Below the pieces are notes generated by a model. That model was not told the DNA's origin. It did not search any database and saw only the letters and a list, made by a program, of their open reading frames with translations. DNA of 64,000 nt, from the NCBI GenBank assembly GCA_030512295.1, contig JAULSR010000002.1:4774001-4838000 (forward strand). The letters are read 5' to 3'. Within the stretch, counting starts at the first letter, position 1. Each line of letters opens with the position of its first letter. Positions 1-9,070 of this stretch are shown here, piece after piece. The position numbers and the translations under genes are program-made. Source of the stretch: Bombardia bombarda. Its lineage: Eukaryota > Ascomycota > Sordariomycetes > Sordariales > Lasiosphaeriaceae.

Positions 1-639
1 TCTTGTTGCTCGGCGAAATAATATTGGATGATAGTTTCCTTCGTTTCCTTTGCCCGTGACGCAATTATTGGAGATGCTGCTGTTCCATAGGTGTGTGCCC
101 ACCTCGAGGCAGATGTCACGTAGCTTCCATTCTGGTGGTCCCGTCACTGAGGTGCTCCTGCCCTGCCATTGACGGCAGACCGCTGGGAGGCACCTGCCCA
201 CTGGGTCCGGCGGGATGGTCTGAGATAGGGGTGCTGCGGGGCAGCGCGCCCTGCCAGGCCCGATAACTGTCGGACAGGTTCCAGTCCCGTCGGCCCCCCT
301 GGATCTTCAGGGAAGGTGCCTCCTTAGGAAATGGGTCCAGTGGATGAAACCACAGGCACAATGCGGAGACAGAAACACAACCTGGGAAGCTGCCATCTGT
401 GATGAATGATCTATGGGTAGCCTCTGCAACCTAAATTTTAATTTATGATCATCCATCCATCTTTTTTTATTTACTGCACAAAGTTGGCGTGGCAATTTAC
501 CTCTCTGCCGTGATTCGTGGGCTAGCTACGGGGAATAGTTGGATTCGGAGAACGCAACTCTCAGTCAGCCCCGCATAACGCCCTCTAGTTGCTCCCGTCT
601 CTCTTCTGTCACCGTGCATCATCCAACTCCAACAATCCA
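1..639. other. left-edge intergenic DNA upstream of the GILT-family gene
   Basis: No gene is supported here. An 81-codon frame on the minus strand (116-361) is Pro/Ser-rich and shows no recognisable domain, so it is not called. The segment next to 639 presumably holds the promoter and 5' leader of the gene that starts at 640. Confidence 0.5.
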
Positions 640-1906
640 ATGTCTCGGCACCTAATTCCTCGCCCGGTCTCCGACCAAATTTTGTCCGCCAACTCGTCAT
701 CACCGGCCCCCCGCGACACAACCAGTGCATCGCGCTCAACCGACGACGCAACCACACGACTTGATACGACATATTACGACAATATTGCGCGTCGCACGTT
801 CGACTCCTCGACGATAGCAGCAAGAACGGATAGCAGTTCGGCCATGGACGAAAAGAGAGCTCTCTCCATGTCGCCAGCTCGCGTTGGCGGCGGTGGAGAC
901 GGCGTTCGTCCCAGCCGTCGCAGTCGATCGCTCATCACCATTCTTCTCATGAGCTTTGGACTGTACGCATACTGCCACATCCGGCAACTATCAGTGCTTG
1001 CGACAGAGCCTTGGCAAGAGCAAATCCCAGCGGTAGGATCGCAACCGGTGCAGTCTCTCAACCGGCTGGTCCCGTTGGAGGCGCATATCATGAGCAAATG
1101 TCCAGATGCCAAGGTAGGTCGATGTTTCATTTTACAAAACGCATACTGAACTCCCTTTTCTGATTAACGACACGTGTGCAGGACTGCCTTCGACAGCTCG
1201 TTTTGCCTGCAATGCAGAGGGTCTATAGCAAGGTCAACTTCACCTTGTCTTTTATCGGAACGTAAGTCACAGCCAGCTGTTCGAACCCGCACTGGTGTTA
1301 TTTTTATTAACATGTTGACCAGTCCCACGGACAACGACGGAGTATCTTGCAAGCATGGACCAGAGGAGTGTAAGTGCATCGCAGGAGCTCTCATTTACAA
1401 CCCATGGATGGGCCACATTGCTGACGCGACAATGATTTTCAGGCCTCGGAAATATCATCGAGCTCTGCGCCCAGAAGCTTTATCCCGACCCCAAGACCTT
1501 CCTCGGCTTTACCATGTGCATGACGAAAGACTACCCGCTGATCCCGCAGCGGAGCTTGATCGAGGATTGCGCTTTGGAGCATGCTATCGACTTTGACGAG
1601 CTTAACAAATGTGCGATCGAGGACGACGGTGGACTTGGTATGGCCATGCTCAGGAAGAGCGTGACGAGGAGCTCCGAGGTAAATATATCTGCCCGCCACG
1701 CGAACGGGAACTTGATCTATGTACGCTTCTAGTCTAAATGCTAATCCCAACCAAAACAACAGGCGGGCGTGACCAAGAGCTGCACTGTAAGGCTCGACGA
1801 AAAGATCTACTGCATCCGCGACGACGGCGAGTGGAAGGACTGCCCCTCGGGGGCGGGAGTCAGCGATTTGGTTATTGCTGTGGAGAAGCTGTATCGTTCT
1901 TCTTAA
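640..1906 (+). CDS. GILT-family (thiol reductase-like) protein with N-terminal membrane anchor
   Basis: I read five exons: 640-1113, 1182-1261, 1323-1369, 1443-1678 and 1763-1906, giving 326 aa. All introns are GT-AG and phases join cleanly. The identifying feature is CKHGPEECLGNIIELC, created by the exon 3/4 junction, which fits the gamma-interferon-inducible lysosomal thiol reductase signature C-Q-H-G-x2-E-C-x2-N-x4-C. Upstream, near residue 154, stands CPDAKDC, formed across the exon 1/2 junction; it occupies the place of the redox CXXC but is C-x5-C, so classical thioredoxin-like chemistry is not assured. Residues 1-96 are Ser/Thr/Arg-rich, and residues about 98-112 form a hydrophobic segment after a basic cluster, suggesting a type II signal anchor with the GILT domain lumenal or outside. 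A second in-frame ATG lies at 844 (residue 69). The last 35 bases overlap the 3' end of the DcpS coding region on the other strand. GILT family membership is firm; activity is inferred. Confidence 0.88.
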
Positions 1907-2990
1907 TCTCCTTCTTCTGCTTCTCCTTCAGAGGTTCAAAAACATCGGCCCACAAGTCGCTAGCTTCCCCTAGCGTATAACATAATGTAACCGCATCCAT
2001 TCCCGCCTCGTCGTCCCCCTGCATGAGCTCGAGCTGCTCGATGATGGTCTCCAGCCCGATGGCCTTGCCCGTGGCCTGGGTCGCGCCGGCCTCGAGGGCC
2101 ACGTGCACGATGTGGATGTGCAAGTGGTGGTAGGTGGGCTGGTAGTGCACGTACAGCTTGAGCTGGTCCTGGTCGATCTCCGGAAAGACGGACGTGGTGG
2201 CCTCGAGGAACTTGGTCTTCATGTGCCGCAGCCAGACGACGTGCTTCTTGCGCAGGTCGCGCAGGCTCCAGAGGTCGCGCCGCTCCACCAGCCCCAGGAG
2301 ATGCAAGGCGTCGACCGTCTTGCGATCCCAGTTGAGGTCGGGCAGCAACAGGAAGCCCTCTTCGGGATCCTGGCCGTAGGGCGTCCGGTAGATGACGTCT
2401 TCAACCTCCTTGCGGCCCTCGATAATGTTGTAGGCCCAGTTGAGCCGGCCGGCCTCGCGCTGCGCCTGCATGTAGGGGCGCACGTGGTCGCGGTAGATGG
2501 CGGGGGTTTCGGTCACGAAGCGCACGCCCTGCTTGCTGTACTTTTTGATGTGCTTCTCGGTGCACGGGTAGATGAGGTTGATCTTGAGGTCGGCGAAGTC
2601 GTCGACGGCAGTAGTGACGCTGGCGTCGGCATTGTTGTTGCTGCTGGGGCGGTCGATGGTGCCGCTGCTGGCGAGGTACCAGTGATATATGTCGTTGGCG
2701 CCGAGGTTATTGATGGTCCGCAGACTGTTGGGCGCAGCGCTGAGGTAGTCGCTCGAGCTTGGGAAGGGGGCGCGCTCAAGGATCAGGAGCGCGGGCTTCG
2801 AATCGATGGAGCCGAGGAGGGACGACCGCCGACCGGCTTGATCTACAGTAGTACTTGTTGAGCCATGGCTGCTAATGGCAGGAAATGTGGTTTTCTCCCT
2901 TGGTTCGTTTTACACACCTTGGTTAAGCAGGCGCTCGAACTGGAACCTGGGCACCAGTGCCTCTGCACTCGCCTTGGCGTCGTCGGACAT
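1872..2990 (-). CDS. DCPS: scavenger mRNA-decapping enzyme DcpS
   Basis: Two exons, 2918-2990 and 1872-2842, separated by a 75-nt GT-AG intron, encode 347 aa, close to the usual DcpS size (human 337). The protein opens with the typical FQFERLLNQDQAGRR region (completed across the splice), and residues about 264-268 carry the histidine triad HLHIH within TYHHLHIHIVHV; the central His is the family nucleophile. DcpS hydrolyses the m7GpppN cap left after 3'-5' exosomal mRNA decay to m7GMP plus nucleoside diphosphate, acting as a homodimer in cytoplasm and nucleus. The ATG at 2990 begins MSDDAKASAEAL and is the first in frame with the conserved N-terminal domain. The stop lies inside the last exon of the convergent GILT-family gene, so the two coding regions overlap tail to tail. 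Identification is firm. Confidence 0.94.
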
Positions 2991-3646
2991 GGTGTGGATT
3001 TCCGAGGCGAGAGATGGGTGATGTTTTGTTCTGGGCCGACGTCGGGTTGTCTGTTGTTGGGTGTCGAACTTTAGAGGCCATCTCCAGGAGTCCAGGTCGA
3101 CAGTTGCCCCGCAGCTAACTAGGTCTAGTGCAGGTACCCCGCCTAGCCCGCCAACCCACTACAAAGCCGCTGTGGAGGGTAAGGGATCATTCCACTTTTG
3201 CAACACCCCCTACCCAGCGGTGCTGAGTACCTCAATTATCTTAGCCACCTTTTGAAATGCATCCGCCCACCAATTCGGTTTACCAGAGGCAATAAGCCCA
3301 GTCATCGGCATGGCTGCTCTATTTTTTTTTGACGATATCATGATGACTAGCACATTATGTTCAGTATGACACCAATTGCTGTCCAAGAAAGTGTATCTTG
3401 GCCAGACGATGAGCTGCTGGCTGAGGACGGGAAGGTCCAGGAACAAAATCCTGAATTGGCACATGATGGAAGCGCGCGTGTGTTAGGGTTTGAGGTTTCC
3501 ATATGAACCTAATTATGCTGAGGCTACCTACCTATCAGACACCTCAGCTGACAAGTTGCTCTTCGCAATTCTTCCCTCCTTTCGTGTTACCAGCCAGTCT
3601 TCACATCTCAGTCTTTACGTCAACTAGAACGGAATCGACACAAAAT
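2991..3646. other. divergent intergenic region
   Basis: This stretch separates two divergent genes and should hold both promoters. I see no further gene. If the F-box-like gene starts at the upstream ATG at 3503, the region is shorter. Confidence 0.5.
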
Positions 3647-5038
3647 ATGGCGCCAATTTTATACATCGTTGGCGGCATGGGCACTTTCAAGGAGACCGCC
3701 TCAATCCAAGCAGAGCTTGCTTACCGGGAGCCCATGCACATTCGGGTCAGAAGATGGAACACTGTAACAATCAACCAGCAGCTCACGTCACCCTTGCGCA
3801 AGATTCCGGCGGAAATCCGGGCCATCATCTTCAAATTGGCTATAGACGGCGTCGACAACAGACGGCCATGGGTGCCTCGGCGAATTTCCTCGCTTGTTCC
3901 TTCCATTATATTCTATGCCCTGCTCCATACCTGCCGGCTCCTCTATTTAGAAACGGCACACTTTCCAGCCTCGCAGCAAGAACTTTATATCAAATCCGGA
4001 AGACATCCTGACTCTAGATGGCCGTTTTATGGGCCGCTTTATGTAGGCAACAGAATCCGATCCTTGCGTACAGACTTCTGGACGATCATGGATCTGGTAG
4101 AACTTGAGTCCCAGGCGATTCAGTCATTCGCGATGAAGGCAAGCTTGGCACAAAGCAGAGGATGGAGAAGGCCAATCCGGATCCTGGACAATATCCAGAA
4201 ATTGCGTATCGCATTCTGTGATCCTACCCTCTATCTTGTGGACGATTACAAAGACTCGTTAGGAAAGATTCTGTCTGTTATGCCGAGTCTCGAGACGTTC
4301 ATCATCCAATTCGAGGCGGACGAGTTGGACCATGACATGGTTGAGTCAAGCGTCAAGCACATAGCGAGATACTGGCGCTTCACCGTCTTCAACAACCCAC
4401 CGGCAGACATGATAGAGAGATGCTACCGACCCTTCTCGGAGATTGACTACCCAATACAATATGGAGATGTAGGGGGCATCGACGGCGGCCCCGTCCGTTG
4501 GAGCGAGCTGAATACCGACGGAACCGAAGTCTACAAGTGGAGTTGGCGCGACCCGGAGGCTGACGTGCTGGAAATCGACTGGGACCCTTCCGGCTATGAA
4601 CAGCATCCTATGTTATGTGTATGCTCCAACTGTGAGCGGCATTCAGCAAAGCGGGTGGTATCAACAGTGCAACAGAAAAAGCAGGTGGTCTCAACAGCGA
4701 AGGATCCCGATATTTATGCGTGGATGGTTACCTGGACGACTGACCCCGGACCGGGGCAGGCGTTCGCCACTGGTGCTACTGTGCCCGGAACGGGACAGGC
4801 GTTTGCCGCCGGCGTTATTATGCCCGGACCCCGACATGCGTTCGCAGCCGGCACTATTATGCCCGGGCTGGGACTCGCGTTTGCCGCCGCCGGCGCTATT
4901 GTGCCCAGCCGGACTGAGACTCTTGCGCCGCCGGAGGAGGAGAACAGCGGGCGATCAAATGGCAACAAGATGACATGGACGGAGTGGGAGATGTGGAAAG
5001 AGTTTAAGGACTACAAGACATACAGAGTGATATTCTGA
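3647..5038 (+). CDS. F-box-like (2EXR-type) fungal protein with C-terminal 13-residue repeats
   Basis: This is a single-exon frame of 463 aa from the ATG at 3647 (MAPILYIVGG). An upstream in-frame ATG at 3503 would give 511 aa, but the added residues are leader-like, so the later start is preferred. Residues about 45-65 read LRKIPAEIRAIIFKLAIDG, the L-P-x-E-I-R-x-x-I-F/W pattern of the F-box-like/2EXR motif that is widely expanded in Pezizomycotina. The middle is a folded-looking region with many aromatic residues and a CVCSNC pair. Near the C-terminus (bases 4744-4902) are four tandem near-repeats of PGxGQAFAAGxIM, then a charged tail ending in a W/K/E-rich stretch. F-box-like proteins may bind Skp1 in SCF ubiquitin ligases, but for this class that is unproven. 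No leucine-rich or WD substrate domain is visible. Confidence 0.7.
   Translation: MAPILYIVGGMGTFKETASIQAELAYREPMHIRVRRWNTVTINQQLTSPLRKIPAEIRAIIFKLAIDGVDNRRPWVPRRISSLVPSIIFYALLHTCRLLYLETAHFPASQQELYIKSGRHPDSRWPFYGPLYVGNRIRSLRTDFWTIMDLVELESQAIQSFAMKASLAQSRGWRRPIRILDNIQKLRIAFCDPTLYLVDDYKDSLGKILSVMPSLETFIIQFEADELDHDMVESSVKHIARYWRFTVFNNPPADMIERCYRPFSEIDYPIQYGDVGGIDGGPVRWSELNTDGTEVYKWSWRDPEADVLEIDWDPSGYEQHPMLCVCSNCERHSAKRVVSTVQQKKQVVSTAKDPDIYAWMVTWTTDPGPGQAFATGATVPGTGQAFAAGVIMPGPRHAFAAGTIMPGLGLAFAAAGAIVPSRTETLAPPEEENSGRSNGNKMTWTEWEMWKEFKDYKTYRVIF
4744..4902 (+). repeat. in-frame tandem repeat, 39-bp unit, 4 copies
   Basis: Three units of 39 bp and a last one of 42 bp encode PGPGQAFATGATV-like 13-14-residue repeats in the F-box-like protein. 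Units differ at several bases, so the array is not very recent. Confidence 0.8.
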
Positions 5039-7528
5039 GTCAACCAACAGCCGGACCTCCTGATGCCGTGAGCGTTTGGGTAGCATGGCAGCCTCGAGTT
5101 TGACTGTTGGGACAAAAATGGAGAGCACCTTAATGTATTGTCTAACACAGAACCACCAGATTACCAAACAACCTATACAACTGGCGATTACGTCCACTAT
5201 ACGGAGGTGGACAGGTACCCACCTGCCCACCTGCCCACCTGCACTGAAGTACCTGACAATAAGAGGCCAGCTCCATCCCAAGACTTTGCTTTGTTTACCC
5301 ATAATAACAGGATGATGAAAAGAAACTGTCTCGTTAGGCGGCTGGCTGATCATTCCCTAGACTAGATGGCCTCTTGCGCAGTGACATCGTCTCTCACGCC
5401 CCGCCACCAGACTACTATATCGGCAACAAAGAGATTCTCCATGCGAAGTACCTAGTGTATGTCGCGTAAGAATTCGTATTGACTCTTACTCCCCGCTCAA
5501 AAATAAGAAGATCAGTGGTTGCTGCTCATATGAGATGCAGGCGTGCTCTATTCGTACTGTTGAAGCGTCCAGTACAATGGCACCCTGGTTTGTTTGTTAG
5601 TTTGGCTTACGGCGTAGGGGTCTCGGTCAAAACTTCAACTTGCAGCAGTTCCACGACCTCACAATATATTTCAACGTTAAAAGCTTGCCTGCGTAAAATA
5701 TATCACAACCTCTGTTCTGAGTATTCCTTTTTATTTGATCAAAATTGGCCTTTTTTTCGTTGAGTTAGAAAGTTTTGGCCCCGACCCCTGTCCCAAAAAC
5801 TGAACTAACAAACAAACCAGGGTAGCATTGTATCTACCTACCCAGTCGGTAGTTTCGTATTCGCCTTTGAGAACACGAATACGCCGCCGTCCCATTGCGT
5901 AGACAGGTGTAGACTTGGCAAATAGCAAACAAACGATGGAACCTCGATGAGAGAACAAGCTTTAAGATAGACACTAGCTAATGACTTAGACAGATTTGGA
6001 AGCTGAAAGCTGCCAAAGTTGACAAATCAACTTTGTGGAAGTAGACTTGACTAAAAGATTGGTTTTGTATCCTTTACCCCAAGCTGAAACAAGCCAAGAG
6101 AAAGATGCAGAGACAAGCTGAGAAAAAGGATTCATAAGTGTAAAACATTCATAGTCAGCATGATCGGAACCTACATATTGCTCCCAGCTGCTGACTCTCA
6201 CAGCTTACTTGTGCCGGTCTTTGGTTAATCTTTGCCTCCTCATGTAAACGGACTGAGAACCAAAAGGATTGTCATTCACTGAGCAGTAAACCCGTAGTGG
6301 ATAGCCTATGCCAGAACCTCCAAATGCCCGATAGTTAATCCAAACCAGAGAGAAGAAAAAAAGGAAAAGAATTGCCATGATCATAAATGGCAAAGGGTAA
6401 AATGGTATGGTAGATGAATCAAAACCCAACAATGGTAAATACGATGCTTCGCTTTCCGGTGCCCTGCCTTCATGTCGCTCTTTTTTTATGTATGTCTCTT
6501 TTATTTTACCCTCCGTTCCCCCAACTGAACGATAGATGATGCTTGCTTGCTGAAAGATGTAGTTAGGATCGAGTCCAATTAACCCAATCTCCAAAAAATG
6601 AAAATCCAAAATTCAAATACCAAATCCAATACGCTCCTTGCAGTCCCTTCCAATGCCGTCTCCTTTAACCAGATGGTATAATAGGATACGGGAATAATAG
6701 ATGATTAGGTGTTTGTACTGATAAGGGAAGATGTGCTCCACATCTTGACTTTGAGTTTGGTGCCGAGGCAGAGGCAGGCTCGGCTGGCTTGTGCTGGCCA
6801 GATAGGTAGGCGGCAGGCAGGTCGGTAGGTTTAAGCAGCTTGACGTCTGCAGATGGAGAGGGCGGGGTGAGAAAAAATCCTCGTCGTGATAATTATCGAC
6901 ATCAAAATGACGACACGACCATGCGCTCCTATCAGTTGTCTGCCTGTCCAAATCATAAAACCATATGCCTCCGTCATATCCAAAAGGTCCAGCATGTCTA
7001 ACACTGCTGCGACCCATGCCCACCTACTACCCAATATTCCTCCTCTTAATATATTTTCCAATTTCCCACTGCCCACGAAATCGAACCCCCCACTTGTCCG
7101 ACCCGTTGGAAGAAAGGGCCGTTGCAAATAATCCCAGCAAGATGTGTAGAATCTTCCATCTTCATCGTCTGCCGTGGTCGTCATCGACCCCACATCGTCC
7201 CGCGCGGCTATCCGTCGGTAGTCCTGGCGTGGGAGGCCATCGTCCCAGAGTCTAATGTCTTGCATGACATGCTGCCGCTCCTGGTCATCGACTTGTAAGG
7301 TAGCCAGCTGACTTCTATGGATCGTCCCTTGTTGCTGACTGGCCCGTCCTTTGACTGGCATGGAAAGAGGTTGCTTTCGTCTGAGGGAACCCTCATCGGG
7401 TCCACAACAATTCGTCCGAGCCCGAACGATTCCCAGGTTTTGCGTGCCGGCCGGCTGGCCGTTCACCGCCAACCATCCTTAAAGATAGGATGACGAGATC
7501 GGATATTTGTATCAACATCTGACGTCCA
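5039..7528. other. 2.5-kb intergenic stretch, no supported gene
   Basis: Convergent 3' ends of the F-box-like gene and the 513-aa gene face this interval. Short open frames on both strands are AT-rich or low-complexity and lack codon bias. A 213-codon minus-strand frame (6831-7472) has no early ATG and lies just 3' of the 513-aa gene, so it is more likely 3' untranslated sequence. No tRNA or repeat was recognised. Confidence 0.5.
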
Positions 7529-9070
7529 TCATGGCGGGGGTCGAGGCTGTGGGGTGCTGCTGCTGTTTCTTTGTAAGTCCATGTTCACGTCGACGTCCAC
7601 TTCGAGCCCACCGTTACCCACCGGAGGTTGGAGGGTGGTGGCGGTGGAGGACATCGCCGCAGCAACAGCAGCAGCAGCTGCCGCCTCTTTGCTAGAAGCG
7701 GCAGTGGTAGCAGTGGTGGTATTACTCACAACGCGCCGCATGGCTTGTGGGCGATAGCTCCGCCCCCGCGTCGAGTCCTCCGACGTTCTGAGAGCGTTCG
7801 GGTCTTCACGCTTGACGCGGTCCATCTCCTTATCCGCTAGCTGCTTAGTCTCGCCCATGCGACGCTGTATGTTGGAAACCTCCTCGGCGCAGTCGCCGTC
7901 GCGGAGGAACTGGTGGGCTGCGTGCTCACACATGCTCTGTACGTACTCAAGTCCCTTGTCAAGCTCGTCGTACACGTCACGCGCTTGGCCCGACTCGACC
8001 GCCATTCCCGCCGCCCCACGATACGGGCCCCTCGGAGCCCCTCCTGCTCGTCCATACATGCCGCGGCCGCCCGCTGCCTGTGCCGCCATAAATCGCGGCT
8101 GTGCTCGTCGCGAGCTAGCGAGGCGCATTTGCACCCTGAGATCTTCCTCTCCGGCAGCGATGGCGCTATCTTGAGATGCTGACGAGGCTTCAAGAGGCGC
8201 TGCCGCAGCTACTGTCACCGCCAACGCCGCCGCCGGCGAAGTATCAACGGCCAGAGTGTGGAATGCCGGCGGCGCCGGAGTTGGGGTTGGTGGTGGCGCT
8301 GACTGGGGAGTGGGGCCAGTAGCAGCGTTTGGCTCTGGGGCGGGAGCATTAGCGGTCTGGGTGGGTTGCTCGGATGTCTCTGTGTTTTCGTCCTCCTCAG
8401 AGCTCTCATCAGGCATCTCGAGCTCGGCCAGCCGCTTGATCTGGGCTACCTTGGCTGCCATCTTGGCCTTGCGCATCATGTTGCGGCTGGCGCTGACAAA
8501 CTTGACGAGTTCTTCAAAGAAGCTTTGGACATAGCTGTCGTAGTAGACTATGATCATGCTACGTGTGCGGAACTTTGGCACTGCGCCCTCGGCGCTGATG
8601 ACCGAGTCGCTCCGTTGGCGCTTGCGCAGTGTCGCCCGCGCCCGCGCGGTCCCTGCTGCCCGAACCTGGTTGTGTTGCCGTTGCAACGCCGAAGGTGACT
8701 GTGACTCGGCCGGACTTGGAGGTGATTGTTGCCCATCCTGTGCGGCCTTTATTGCTGCGGCGGCGGCGGCAGCACCGGCAGCAGACGCAGCAAGCAAGGC
8801 AGCCTTTTTCTCTTCTTCGGACAAGGGTTCAGTGGCAGTGGCGGCGGTATCCTCCGGATGTGCGGAGGGCTCGCCGGGTGGTTTGAGGGATTCGGTAGAG
8901 CCTTTGTTTCGGATAGACTTGGCCCTCGCAGTAGCGCCGTCCGAAGTTGACGAGGACTCCTCAGTTAGCCGGGCAAGTTCGATTTGGCGTTGCTCGATCT
9001 GACCGTTCAGCTCGTCGAGGCGGCGAAGCCAATCGGGCACGTTGTTGACCAGGTTCTTGAGTGCGTCCAT
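7529..9070 (-). CDS. uncharacterised 513-aa protein with a basic/aromatic core
   Basis: A single exon encodes 513 aa. I do not recognise a named family. Visible parts: an N-terminal coiled-coil-like helix (MDALKNLVNNVPDWLRRLDE onward to about residue 40); an Ala-rich segment near 100; a dense, folded-looking core at about 165-215 that contains FRTRSMIIVYYDSYVQSFFE and then KMAAKVAQIKRLAELEM; a Pro/Ala-rich linker; a Gly/Arg-rich patch (GGRGMYGRAGGAPRGPYRG) at about 335-355; a second helical block with YVQSMCEHAAHQFLRDGDCAEE at about 375-400; and a low-complexity tail rich in Thr/Ala/Pro. The RGG-like patch could bind nucleic acid, but this is only a suggestion. No signal peptide or membrane segment is seen. 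Strong codon bias and a strict ATG start support it as real. Confidence 0.75.
   Translation of the reverse strand: MDALKNLVNNVPDWLRRLDELNGQIEQRQIELARLTEESSSTSDGATARAKSIRNKGSTESLKPPGEPSAHPEDTAATATEPLSEEEKKAALLAASAAGAAAAAAAIKAAQDGQQSPPSPAESQSPSALQRQHNQVRAAGTARARATLRKRQRSDSVISAEGAVPKFRTRSMIIVYYDSYVQSFFEELVKFVSASRNMMRKAKMAAKVAQIKRLAELEMPDESSEEDENTETSEQPTQTANAPAPEPNAATGPTPQSAPPPTPTPAPPAFHTLAVDTSPAAALAVTVAAAAPLEASSASQDSAIAAGEEDLRVQMRLASSRRAQPRFMAAQAAGGRGMYGRAGGAPRGPYRGAAGMAVESGQARDVYDELDKGLEYVQSMCEHAAHQFLRDGDCAEEVSNIQRRMGETKQLADKEMDRVKREDPNALRTSEDSTRGRSYRPQAMRRVVSNTTTATTAASSKEAAAAAAVAAAMSSTATTLQPPVGNGGLEVDVDVNMDLQRNSSSTPQPRPPP

Noticed and set aside
6205..6609. 134-codon minus frame with a hydrophobic stretch
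   Set aside because: AT-rich, begins at a non-ATG codon and has no codon bias; the apparent membrane segment comes from T-rich DNA.
6831..7472. 213-codon minus-strand open frame
   Set aside because: It starts without an ATG, has no domain and lies directly 3' of the 513-aa gene in the same orientation, so 3' untranslated sequence is the simpler explanation.
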